Part shown: in pieces, positions 5,558 to 12,312 of the stretch
Numbering within the stretch: the stretch's first letter is position 1
Layout: every line of letters begins with the position of its first letter
Assembly (NCBI GenBank): GCA_005888075.1
Contig: VBKD01000115.1
Location: forward strand, 1-13,308
Length of the DNA: 13,308 nt
Reading direction: 5' to 3'
From: Chloroflexota bacterium
GTDB taxonomy: Bacteria; Chloroflexota; Dormibacteria; Dormibacterales; Dormibacteraceae
The notes under the pieces: generated by a model
The model's database searches: none
Told to the model about the DNA's origin: nothing
What the model saw: the letters and a program-made list of their open reading frames with translations, nothing else
Made by a program: the position numbers and the translations under genes

Positions 5558-6593
5558 GCACCTTCGCCGCGGCTTGCGCGAGGGAACGCAGCTTCCCGAA
5601 AGCTTTGTCACGCGGCAGGTATTTCATCCCGCAGTCAGGAGCCAGGATTAATTGGTCGGCGTCGACGAAACGCAGCGCGGACCTGATGCGATCGGCCACC
5701 GTGTCCACGTCTTCGATGGGACTCTCGTCCGACAGGTCGACCACTCCGACGATGAGCTTCTTGCCCCGCAGCGCCTTCAAGATCGAAAGGTCGACGTTCT
5801 GCTGAGCCGACTCCAGCGAGATCTGCCGCACGTTGACGGCCGCGAGCGGCTCCAGAAAGGGATAGCCGTTGGGTCGCGAATGAACGATGTGTGCGTAACC
5901 AAAGCAGGTGTGCAGGACCGTGGCCCCGGTGATGCCGTCCAGAGCGCGATTGATAGCCCCGATCGCATACGCCGCCGCCTTCTCGGAGCGGGCCTGCAGG
6001 TAAGGCTCGTCCAGCTGCACCACGTCGGCGCCGGCGGCAGACAGGTCACGCACCTCGGCGTTGACCGCGTCGGCCAGGGCCATCGCCAGCGCTTCCTCGT
6101 CGTGGTAGTAATCGTCCTGGGCCTGCTGCGACATCGTGAACGGACCGGGCAGGGTGGCCTTGATGGTGCGGTCCGTGTTAGCTCGCAAGAATTGGACGTC
6201 GCGCACCTCGACGGGTCGCATGCGCCGGATGGGACCGACCACGCGCGGCACCGGATTGGGGTGTCCGGTCCGGTCCAGCGCGGTGCCGGGGTTGTCCAGG
6301 TCCATGCCATCGAGCGCGGTCGCGAAACGATTCGAGTAGCTCTCGCGCCGGACCTCGCCATCCGTGATGATGTCGACGCCGGCGCGCTCCATGTCACGAA
6401 TGGCCACGACGGTCGCGTCGTCCTGCGCCTGCTCGAGCAGCTCGGGAGCAACGCGCCAGATCTCGAGCGCGCGGACCCTCGGCGGCAGCCGGCTGCCTAG
6501 CATCTGCCGGTCGACCAGCCAGTCGGGTTGCGGATAGCTGCCGACGACCGTGGTCGGGAGGAGCTTCTCCACCGCGCCAAAGATATCGCGCAT
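5544..6593 (-). CDS. Core-only MetE-type cobalamin-independent methionine synthase family protein
   Basis: This 349-residue protein matches the catalytic (C-terminal) half of MetE. It opens with LLPTTVVGSYPQPDWLVDR, has ITDGEVRRESY, PGPFTMSQ and the substrate-binding motif VVQLDEPYL (D195 and E196). The zinc ligands expected of MetE are all visible: H228 and C230 in HTCFG, E261 in ISLESA and C321 in PDCGMKYLPR. Full-length MetE is about 750 residues, with an N-terminal half that helps bind methyltetrahydrofolate polyglutamate. That half is absent here. The enzyme should transfer a methyl group to a thiol, most simply homocysteine to methionine, from an unknown donor, possibly a methylated corrinoid protein as reported for other core-MetE enzymes. 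Coenzyme-M-type thiol transferases share the fold. GGAGGG (6599-6604) gives better spacing to ATG 6593 than to the adjacent ATG 6596. Confidence 0.85.
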   Translation of the reverse strand: MRDIFGAVEKLLPTTVVGSYPQPDWLVDRQMLGSRLPPRVRALEIWRVAPELLEQAQDDATVVAIRDMERAGVDIITDGEVRRESYSNRFATALDGMDLDNPGTALDRTGHPNPVPRVVGPIRRMRPVEVRDVQFLRANTDRTIKATLPGPFTMSQQAQDDYYHDEEALAMALADAVNAEVRDLSAAGADVVQLDEPYLQARSEKAAAYAIGAINRALDGITGATVLHTCFGYAHIVHSRPNGYPFLEPLAAVNVRQISLESAQQNVDLSILKALRGKKLIVGVVDLSDESPIEDVDTVADRIRSALRFVDADQLILAPDCGMKYLPRDKAFGKLRSLAQAAAKVRAEL

Positions 6594-6604
6594 CATGTCC
6601 CTCC

Positions 6605-7874
6605 ATGGCGATCACGACCAACCGCTTGAAGGACGACACCTGCGAACGCGACTGGATCTGGGACCGCGAGATCGAGACGGCGAGCTGGGAGGACACGAGG
6701 CGACTCTCGGCCGCCAACTGGGAGCGGCAGTTCAGGCGCCTACGCGAGTCTTCGCCTTTTTATGCGCGCAAGTTCCGCGAGGCGGGAGCGGGCACCTCAT
6801 TCGTCAGTCTTGGCGACCTGGCCAGCCTTCCGTTTACGACCAAAAGCGAGCTCAAACAGGCGCTCGACGAAGAGCCGCCGTTCGGCACGAATCACGCGCG
6901 GCGATATGGAGTCGTGGACGGTGATGGGCACGCGTACCTACTACGCGACCGGCATCCACGAGCACAGCAGCGTGCTGACGACCTTTGGCGCTGGGCCATT
7001 CGTGGCGGGCCACACGCACTTCGTGCTGTTGAGGATCGGCTCTCGCTCGGTTCCGGTGGCGCCGGGCGACACCGAGCGGGTGGTCTTCGGCCTGCGCGCC
7101 GGGCTCGCCGATACCTTGCTCTCGACGGCATCGTTCGCGCAGTACCTGGCCAACCGGCTGGAAAGCGATCCCACGGCGAGCGCCATCCCGCTCACTCACA
7201 TAGTCACCGGCGGCGAACCTGGCGGCGGCATCCCCGCGATCCGAGACCACATCCAGAGGGTTCTCGGCGTGACTGTGACCGAGGTGATGGGCATCGGCGA
7301 CATCGCGCCATCGCTTTTTGGCGAGTGCACCCATCAGCAGGGAATGCACTTCTGCGGCATGGGCCATGTGTGGGTTGAGCTCATCGACCCCGAGACGCGG
7401 GAACCGATGGAGATCGAGCCGGGTGCGGAGGGCGAGCTCGTCTATACGACGCTCACCCGGGAAGCCATGCCGGTGGTTCGCTTCGCCGGTGGCGACATAG
7501 TGCGCATCGAAGGCACCTCTTGTGAGTGCGAGCGCACCAGCTTCCGCCAGCGAGTCATCGGACGCCGAGACGACATGTTCATCGTGCGTGGCGTGAACGT
7601 TTACCCGACGGCGATCCTCTCCATCGTCGGAGAATTCAGGCCGCGAGCGACCGGCCGCGCGCGCGTGGTCCGCGAAGGTTCGGAGACCTCGATCACGCCG
7701 CCGGTTCCGGTCGAGGTGGAAGTCAGCGCGGGCTCCGAGTCGGATTCTTCGCTGGTGACAGACATCGAGAACGCGATTCATTCCAAGCTGCTCTTCCGCA
7801 GCAAGGTCACCCTGGTCGCCGAATCAGCCTTCGGCGAAAGCGGTTACAAGACCAAGCTCACTGTGAAGCGATGA
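6605..7874 (+). pseudogene. Broken PaaK-type (phenylacetate-CoA ligase family) acyl-CoA ligase
   Basis: The N-terminal part reads in one frame from ATG 6605: WDREIETASWEDTRRL, SSPFYARKFREAG, LASLPFTTKSELKQ, PPFGTN. The rest reads in the +1 frame from about 6891: ITRGDMESWTVMGTRTYYAT, GAGPFVAGHTHF, GDTERV, VTGGEPGGGI, MGIGDIAPSLFGEC, ELVYTTLTREAMPVVRF, then GRRDDMFIVRGVNVYP, to the stop at 7874. Both parts are clearly PaaK-like and collinear. The glycine-rich adenylate P-loop (SSGTTG type) expected between PFG and the 'T.gD...W' helix is missing. The simplest explanation is a deletion near 6884-6893 that removed roughly 25 codons and shifted the frame. Together the parts give about 420 codons, a little short of the usual 430-450. 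A start at ATG 6906 could translate the distal part alone, but without the P-loop it should not adenylate. An assembly error cannot be excluded. The citryl-CoA lyase gene follows. Confidence 0.8.
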
Positions 7875-7967
7875 GGGAGTTCTCCCTCTCCCCGCAGGGG
7901 AGAGGGATGGTGGACCCGATGAGGGATATCTCCCTCTCCCCGCAGGGGAGAGGGTTGGGGAGAGGGA
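7870..7967. repeat. Tandem GC-rich palindromic intergenic repeats
   Basis: Two 37-base copies, at 7870-7906 and 7918-7954, differ at only two positions and begin 48 bases apart. Each contains the perfect hairpin CCCTCTCCCC-GCA-GGGGAGAGGG (stems 7884-7893/7897-7906 and 7932-7941/7945-7954). A third half-copy, GGGGAGAGGG, follows at 7957-7966. This type of GGGGAGAGGG palindrome is a common dispersed intergenic repeat in GC-rich genomes. The first copy overlaps the last codons of the ligase pseudogene, and the half-copy supplies the purine-rich ribosome site of the lyase gene. The hairpins may also attenuate read-through into the lyase operon. Confidence 0.85.
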
Positions 7968-7968
7968 G

Positions 7969-8766
7969 ATGAAAGAAAAAGGCGTCAAGAAGCGCCTTCG
8001 CTCCAGCCTCGGTCGCAGCACCTCCGACCGGATCATCGTCCGCGGCCTGGACCTGACCGAGGACCTGCTCGGCAAAGTCTCGCTTGGCGACGTGGCGTTT
8101 CTCGAGCTGAAGGGCCGGCTGCCCACGGCGCAAGAATCCGTCGTCTTCAACGCCCTCACGGTGACCCTCGTCGAGCACGGCGTCACCCCGAGCGCGATCG
8201 CCGCTCGCCTGACCTACTACGGAGCTCCCGAATCCCTGCAGGCCGCGGTCGCCGCCGGCCTCCTGGGCATGGGCGACCGATTCGGCGGGTCGATCGAACA
8301 GGCGGCCCGAATCCTGCAGGAGGCCCTGGCGGCTGCGCAGCCGGACGCCGATCTCGGGGTCATCGCGCGCCGGATCGTGGCCGAACACCAGCAGCGTAAG
8401 CAGGTGATCGGCGGCCTCGGCCATCCCATCCACAAGCCGGTCGACCCGCGAACCACGAAGCTGTTCGCGCTCGCCGCAGAGAATGGACTGTCCGGCCGCT
8501 ATGTGGAGCTGATGAACCTCATCTCCCAGGAGGCAGCCACCGCTTATGGGCGCCCGCTGCCGGTCAACGCGACAGGCGCCATCGCCGCCATTGCGAGCGA
8601 GCTCGAGATCCCCTGGCGCGTCTGCCGCGGCCTCGCCGTGATGGCCCGTGCGGTCGGCCTGGTGGCGCATCTCCAGGAGGAGATGGCAGACCCGATGGCG
8701 GCGGAAATCTGGTCGCGCGTCGATGAGGAGGCGCAAGGCGGTGACAGCCGCTCAGGCCAGGACTAA
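7969..8766 (+). CDS. Citryl-CoA lyase (citrate synthase superfamily, short form)
   Basis: This 265-residue protein is about the length of stand-alone citryl-CoA lyases and much shorter than citrate synthase (about 400 or more). It contains RIIVRGLDL (21-29), EHGVTPSAIAARLTYYGAP (69-87), the AAVAAGLLGMGDRFGGSIEQ block (92-111) and GGLGHPIHKPVDPRTTKLF (148-166). Citrate synthases carry a catalytic His in an HGGA motif at the position of RFGG here. DRFGG is the form I know from the C-terminal lyase domain of ATP-citrate lyase, so cleavage of a citryl-CoA-like thioester is favoured over condensation. H70 and H152 correspond to conserved citrate synthase histidines. The ATG is preceded by GAGGGAG inside an intergenic repeat. 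It follows the broken acyl-CoA ligase and precedes the VOC dioxygenase by 40 bases, so it is probably the first gene of an operon. The natural substrate is unknown. Confidence 0.82.
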   Translation: MKEKGVKKRLRSSLGRSTSDRIIVRGLDLTEDLLGKVSLGDVAFLELKGRLPTAQESVVFNALTVTLVEHGVTPSAIAARLTYYGAPESLQAAVAAGLLGMGDRFGGSIEQAARILQEALAAAQPDADLGVIARRIVAEHQQRKQVIGGLGHPIHKPVDPRTTKLFALAAENGLSGRYVELMNLISQEAATAYGRPLPVNATGAIAAIASELEIPWRVCRGLAVMARAVGLVAHLQEEMADPMAAEIWSRVDEEAQGGDSRSGQD

Positions 8767-8806
8767 CATGGATTGTGCACTGAGCAATTAGGGGGAGGGC
8801 TGAATC

Positions 8807-9796
8807 ATGCCCGCGACCATTCCCGGCATCCATCACGTGACGTGCATCACCGGCGACGTGCAGAAGTGCGTCGATTTCTACGTCAGCGTGCTCGGCCTTC
8901 GCTTCGTCAAGAAGAGCATCAACCAGGACCTGCCTGACACCTATCACATCTACTTTGCCGACTATCTCGGTACCCCCGGGACGGTGATGACCTTCTTTGG
9001 CTGGCCAACGTGGCCGAGCCGGCGCACCGGGAGCGGTCAGGTCACGACTGTCTCATTCGGCGTCCCGGAGCGCTCGCTCGACTTCTGGAGCAAGCGCCTG
9101 CAAAAGATGGGCGTGGAATCGTCGCGGAAGAGCCGTTTCGACAAGGACCTGGTGGTACTGCAAGACCCCGACGGGATCGAGCTGGAGCTCGTCGGGCACG
9201 CGACCGATGAGCGGTGGGTCCCGTGGGAGGACGCGCCCGTCGACCAAGATCACGCGATCCGAAGCTTCCACTCGGTCACGTTGACCCTGGCGGAGACGGC
9301 GGCTACGTTCGCCCTCCTCACCAACACCATGGGCTTTCGCAAGTCGGGCGAGGAAGGCAACACCACTCGATTCGAAACCGGATCAGGCGGGCCGCACTCG
9401 ATCGTCGACGTCGTGGAGTCGCCGGAAGGCCCGGTCGGAGAGGAGTCGGTCGGCACCGTACACCATGTGGCGTGGCGCACACCCGATGCGTCGGAGCAGA
9501 TGGCCTGGCGCGACCTGCTCGTGCGAGCCGGCCGCAACGTCACCCCAGTGATCGATCGGTGGTATTTCAAGTCGGTCTACTTCCGCGAGCCGGGAGGAGT
9601 GCTGTTCGAGATCGCGACGGACGGCCCCGGTTTCACGATTGACGAAGCCCCCGAAGAGCTCGGCACCACTCTCAGCCTGCCGCCCTGGTTCCAGGTGCGC
9701 CGAGACCAGCTGGACGACTTTTTGACGCCGATTGCCGTACCGACCACGGCGACGACCGGCGCTTCGGCCATGAGAGAGGAGAACCGTGGTCGTTAA
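8807..9796 (+). CDS. VOC-family ring-cleaving dioxygenase, MhqO-like
   Basis: The 329-residue protein has paired glyoxalase/VOC modules. The first half has PGIHHVTCITGDVQKCVDFY (6-25), VLGLRFVKKSINQDLPDTYH, LGTPGTVMTFFGWP and DPDGIELELVG. The second has HSVTLTLAE (155-163), VGTVHHVAWRTPD, WYFKSVYFREPGGVLFEIAT and DGPGFTIDE. Likely metal ligands lie among H9/H10, H219/H220 and E268. This layout closely resembles the Bacillus MhqO/MhqE group of putative ring-cleaving dioxygenases, linked to methylhydroquinone and catechol resistance. I infer Fe(II)-dependent cleavage of a hydroquinone or catechol in the cytoplasm. The start has GGGGGAGGG upstream at good spacing. It lies 40 bases after the citryl-CoA lyase and 15 bases before the maleylpyruvate isomerase family gene, suggesting one transcript. 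Exact substrate is not predictable from sequence. Confidence 0.85.
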   Translation: MPATIPGIHHVTCITGDVQKCVDFYVSVLGLRFVKKSINQDLPDTYHIYFADYLGTPGTVMTFFGWPTWPSRRTGSGQVTTVSFGVPERSLDFWSKRLQKMGVESSRKSRFDKDLVVLQDPDGIELELVGHATDERWVPWEDAPVDQDHAIRSFHSVTLTLAETAATFALLTNTMGFRKSGEEGNTTRFETGSGGPHSIVDVVESPEGPVGEESVGTVHHVAWRTPDASEQMAWRDLLVRAGRNVTPVIDRWYFKSVYFREPGGVLFEIATDGPGFTIDEAPEELGTTLSLPPWFQVRRDQLDDFLTPIAVPTTATTGASAMREENRGR

Positions 9797-9811
9797 AAGG
9801 GGAATGCACGG

Positions 9812-10654
9812 ATGAGCACTGCTGTGATCGCTCCGGTCAACCCGTTCGCGGCCGAGTCCAAGAACACCGTCATGAACGTCATGCGGCGAGACCGCGCCAA
9901 CTTCACCCGTCTGGTCGAAGACCCGAAGAACTGGAACGTGATGACCCGCTGCGTCGGTTGGGAGACCCGTGACCTGGTCGGTCACATGATCGACGTCATG
10001 GAGGGATATTTCAAGAACTGGGACGCGGCCAAGAAGGGCGAGACGCCAACCCCACTGGGCATGGCCGCCATGGGCGGCACGCTGAACGACCACGCGCTCG
10101 ACTTCCGCAAGCTGCCTCGTGAGGAGGCGCTCGACCGGTTCAAGAAGGACGCGATGAAGCTAGACGGGATGCTCGACGCGCTCAAGCCAGACGAGTGGAC
10201 GGGTTTCATGGTTTCGCATCCGTTCGCCGGGCCTGTACCGGCTGGAGCCTATGCGACGTTCCAGATCATGGACTACGGCATTCATCCCTACGACATCGAG
10301 TACGGGTTGGGCGACAAGCTCGCCAATATCGATGAGGCGAGCGCGGGCCTCATCCTGCCGTTCACATTCATCTTCTGGCAGAACACGGTCGACCAGGACG
10401 CGGCGAAGGGCGTCGACATCACATATGGAATCGAGGTCGAGGGCCCGTGGGGCGGCAAGTGGCGCTGCCACGTCAAGGACGGCAAGTTCACGTATGAGCC
10501 TGAAACGGGGAACTTTGAGGGCTGTGACGCTTTGTTCAAGTTCGACACCCCGCAGGACGAGGTGCTGACACACTTCGGCCGGTTCCCCGGAGGCTCGGCA
10601 TCCGGCGACCCCGAAGTGATTGAAAAGGTGCGCCACCTCTTCTTTCCCTTCTAA
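9812..10654 (+). CDS. Maleylpyruvate isomerase / DinB-like family protein
   Basis: This 280-residue protein resembles the mycothiol-dependent maleylpyruvate isomerase superfamily, with an N-terminal DinB-like four-helix bundle and a C-terminal SCP2-like half. Visible marks are WNVMTRCVGWETRDLVGHMI (41-60), matching 'W..pT.c.gW...dlv.H' with H58, then MDYGIHPYDIEYGLG (153-167) with H158 at the usual second-helix metal site. A C-terminal alpha/beta region follows: YGIEVEGPWGGKW, CDALFKFDTPQDEVL. In characterised members three metal ligands and mycothiol act in isomerisation of maleylpyruvate, a gentisate-pathway intermediate. Most relatives have other or unknown thiol-dependent reactions. Its position directly after a ring-cleaving dioxygenase fits work on a ring-fission product. 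The purine tract AAAAGGGGAA lies at somewhat long spacing upstream of ATG 9812. The gene ends just before a strong hairpin, so it is probably last in the operon. Confidence 0.78.
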   Translation: MSTAVIAPVNPFAAESKNTVMNVMRRDRANFTRLVEDPKNWNVMTRCVGWETRDLVGHMIDVMEGYFKNWDAAKKGETPTPLGMAAMGGTLNDHALDFRKLPREEALDRFKKDAMKLDGMLDALKPDEWTGFMVSHPFAGPVPAGAYATFQIMDYGIHPYDIEYGLGDKLANIDEASAGLILPFTFIFWQNTVDQDAAKGVDITYGIEVEGPWGGKWRCHVKDGKFTYEPETGNFEGCDALFKFDTPQDEVLTHFGRFPGGSASGDPEVIEKVRHLFFPF

Positions 10655-10669
10655 TCCGCAGCACGTTCT

Positions 10670-10704
10670 GGGCGGCGGACCTGGTCCTCTCAGGTTCGCC
10701 GCCC
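10670..10704 (+). terminator. Strong stem-loop terminator after the dioxygenase operon
   Basis: GGGCGGCGGACCTG (10670-10683) pairs with CAGGTTCGCCGCCC (10691-10704) across a seven-base loop. That is a 14-pair stem with a single G-U wobble, starting 15 bases after the preceding stop codon. No clear T-run follows (CTCCTCG), but the stability and position favour a transcription terminator. Confidence 0.6.
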
Positions 10705-10755
10705 CTCCTCGTAGAAGAGATCCGCTCGGATCGCGCGGCGCTGCTCGTTTCAGCG

Positions 10756-11235
10756 ATGGATCTCGAAGGCGACCTGGTCGCCGCCAGATTTGCTCGAGGA
10801 TGCCGGTGCTTTGCTGTGCTGGTCGATGGGGCCGTCGGCGGCTACGGCTGGCTGTCCGTTGAGCCGGAATGGGTCGGCGAGCTGCAGCTCGAGATCAAAC
10901 CTGGAAACGGTGAGGGGTACATCTGGAACTGCGTCACGCTGACCGAGCACCGTCGCAAGGGCGTGTTTAGGTCACTACTGATGGGCATCTCGAACGTCGC
11001 GCGTCAGGAGGGCATGAGGCGGCTGTGGATCGGCAGCATCGCCGTCCCTGGCGAACGCGCGGTCGGCAGCTCAGGCTTCGAGCCCGGCCTTCGTTTCATT
11101 ACCGCGAACTTCGCCGGTCTCCACTGGATGCGGGTGAGCCCGACGTCCGATCGTTCTCTTGTCGTGGATGCGTGCTCAGTCCTCTCCACCAGGCCGGGCT
11201 GGTATGTCCGGCGCTCCCAAAACCGCCGGCACTAA
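10756..11235 (+). CDS. GNAT-family N-acetyltransferase
   Basis: The 159-residue product shows the core GNAT fold. Strand segments CFAVLVDGAVGGYGWLSVEP (18-37) lead to GYIWNCVTLTEHRRKGVFRS (54-73), where the RRKGVF loop is in the place of the acetyl-CoA pyrophosphate-binding signature. A helix follows, LLMGISNVARQEGMRRLWIG, then SSGFEPGLRF, corresponding to the usual 'n..a..l..k.GF' segment. The acceptor is unknown. No Shine-Dalgarno is visible before ATG 10756. The reading frame stays open upstream to 10624 with coding-like codon use but no ATG, GTG or TTG, and it runs through the terminator hairpin. The true N-terminus may therefore be longer with an unusual start, or truncated. The stop overlaps the convergent dehydrogenase stop by four bases. 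Confidence 0.75.
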   Translation: MDLEGDLVAARFARGCRCFAVLVDGAVGGYGWLSVEPEWVGELQLEIKPGNGEGYIWNCVTLTEHRRKGVFRSLLMGISNVARQEGMRRLWIGSIAVPGERAVGSSGFEPGLRFITANFAGLHWMRVSPTSDRSLVVDACSVLSTRPGWYVRRSQNRRH

Positions 11236-12260
11236 AGGGCTGACATGTATATCTGGAGCAGGTCGGCCGCCGGGTATTTGCCGGCCACCTCACCGGCGGC
11301 GCGGCTCAGCTCGGGCTCTCCGATTCCATATGCCGCGATGTGCTGCGGCAGCCCAAGGGACTCGATGAGCCTGTAAACGGCACCCGGCGCATCGGATCCG
11401 ATCACCTCGTCGAGCACCGCCATGCGGCCGGGCATCCGGGAGGCCATGAAGCGCATCACGTGCGGCAGCAGGAGGCACGACGTCACGCCGTGCGGAATGT
11501 CGTGGCGAGCTCCGATTTGCTTACCCATCATGTGGCCGAGGCCACCGGCCGACGGGCCTGGCAGCGTGTACGAGAACCACGCGGCTAGCTGGTTCTCGGT
11601 GCGAACCTCGACATCCTCGGGCGAGGCCTTGGCTCGAGGCAGCGATGTGTACAGGCGTCGGATCGCCTCCAGCGACATCACATCATTGAAAGGGTGGTCG
11701 CCGTCGGCCAGAAAGCCCTCCACGGCGTGGTCCAACGCGCGAATGCCGGTCGAGAGCCAGAGGTGCATCGGCGTGTCGAGCGTCAGCTCGGCGTCGTAGA
11801 TGACCCGAGCCACGAGGAGGCGTGGATCGCGCATGCCCATCTTGTCGCCGGCATCGTCGGTGTAGCCGGCGCCCGGCGCGAGCTCGGCGACCGAGAGTGT
11901 CGTGGGGACTGCGATGTGGGGGAGAGCGTCGTCGCCTGAGCCGACCAGCCGGACGGACATGATCTTGGCCGCGTCGATCGCACTGCCACCCCCATAACTG
12001 ACAAGACCGTCGACCTTCGCGGTGGCGAAATCCTCCACGGCCGAGTCGATCTGCCACATCGGCGTGTGTTGATCGATGACTGCGGTCGTGGTGGCCTCGA
12101 CGGCGAGCCTGTCCAACGAGCCCGTCAATGACCGCGTGGTGACCAGGGCGATGCGGTGGATGTTCAAACGCGAAAGCTCCGCCTTCAGCTGCGCGATGGA
12201 GCCGGATCCCCAATGGATGACGCGGGGATTCGAGTAGCTAAAAGTGCCAGTCCTCCCCAT
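11232..12260 (-). CDS. Iron-ADH superfamily dehydrogenase, maleylacetate reductase-like
   Basis: The 342-residue protein has the iron-containing alcohol dehydrogenase layout. It opens FSYSNPRVIHWGSGSIAQL, with ALVTTRSL, the dinucleotide loop VSYGGGSAIDAAK (87-99) and VPTTLSVAELAPGAGYTD (118-135). The metal domain has TGIRALDHAVEG (171-182), GLGHMMGKQIG (240-250) and HDIPHG (253-258). H178, H243 and H257 match metal ligands. The Asp usually four residues before the first His is Arg174, and the His four residues after H243 is Lys247, so the site departs from FucO-type enzymes. Maleylacetate reductases, which reduce maleylacetate to 3-oxoadipate in hydroquinone and hydroxyquinol degradation, are a close group with altered metal positions. 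The start ATG at 12260 overlaps a palindromic repeat and no better start is visible. Substrate assignment is inferential. Confidence 0.8.
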   Translation of the reverse strand: MGRTGTFSYSNPRVIHWGSGSIAQLKAELSRLNIHRIALVTTRSLTGSLDRLAVEATTTAVIDQHTPMWQIDSAVEDFATAKVDGLVSYGGGSAIDAAKIMSVRLVGSGDDALPHIAVPTTLSVAELAPGAGYTDDAGDKMGMRDPRLLVARVIYDAELTLDTPMHLWLSTGIRALDHAVEGFLADGDHPFNDVMSLEAIRRLYTSLPRAKASPEDVEVRTENQLAAWFSYTLPGPSAGGLGHMMGKQIGARHDIPHGVTSCLLLPHVMRFMASRMPGRMAVLDEVIGSDAPGAVYRLIESLGLPQHIAAYGIGEPELSRAAGEVAGKYPAADLLQIYMSAL

Positions 12261-12271
12261 TTACGGGGAGG
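12252..12271. repeat. Palindromic CCTCCCC...GGGGAGG element over a gene start
   Basis: CCTCCCC (12252-12258), six-base loop ATTTAC, GGGGAGG (12265-12271). It resembles the GC-rich intergenic hairpins at 7870-7967 in composition but has a different loop. It covers the start codon of the minus-strand dehydrogenase and lies in the short gap before the divergent hydrolase. Confidence 0.55.
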
Positions 12272-12312
12272 GCCCGAATAGGGAAGATGAATCAGAACCC
12301 ATACTGGTTGTC

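Noticed and set aside
5652..6500. 282-codon plus-strand frame
   Set aside because: It is antisense to the MetE-like gene and has an atypical composition (rich in Val, Gln, His and Arg).
6880..6910. Programmed ribosomal frameshift in the ligase
   Set aside because: No slippery heptamer or downstream pseudoknot is evident, and the essential P-loop is missing rather than merely out of frame.
6852..7781. 309-codon open frame on the minus strand
   Set aside because: It lies opposite the ligase pseudogene, encodes a His/Arg-rich low-complexity product with no domain, and is an artefact of high GC third positions.
7870..7967. Possible CRISPR array
   Set aside because: There are only two full units and one half-unit, with an 11-base gap, strong internal hairpins and no cas genes. 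It fits a dispersed palindromic repeat.
7858..8736. 292-codon minus-strand frame
   Set aside because: It is antisense to the citryl-CoA lyase and runs through the palindromic repeats, with no domain.
12244..12312. GTG start at 12244 for the alpha/beta hydrolase
   Set aside because: It would overlap the divergent dehydrogenase start, read through the palindromic repeat and add residues not seen in the family.
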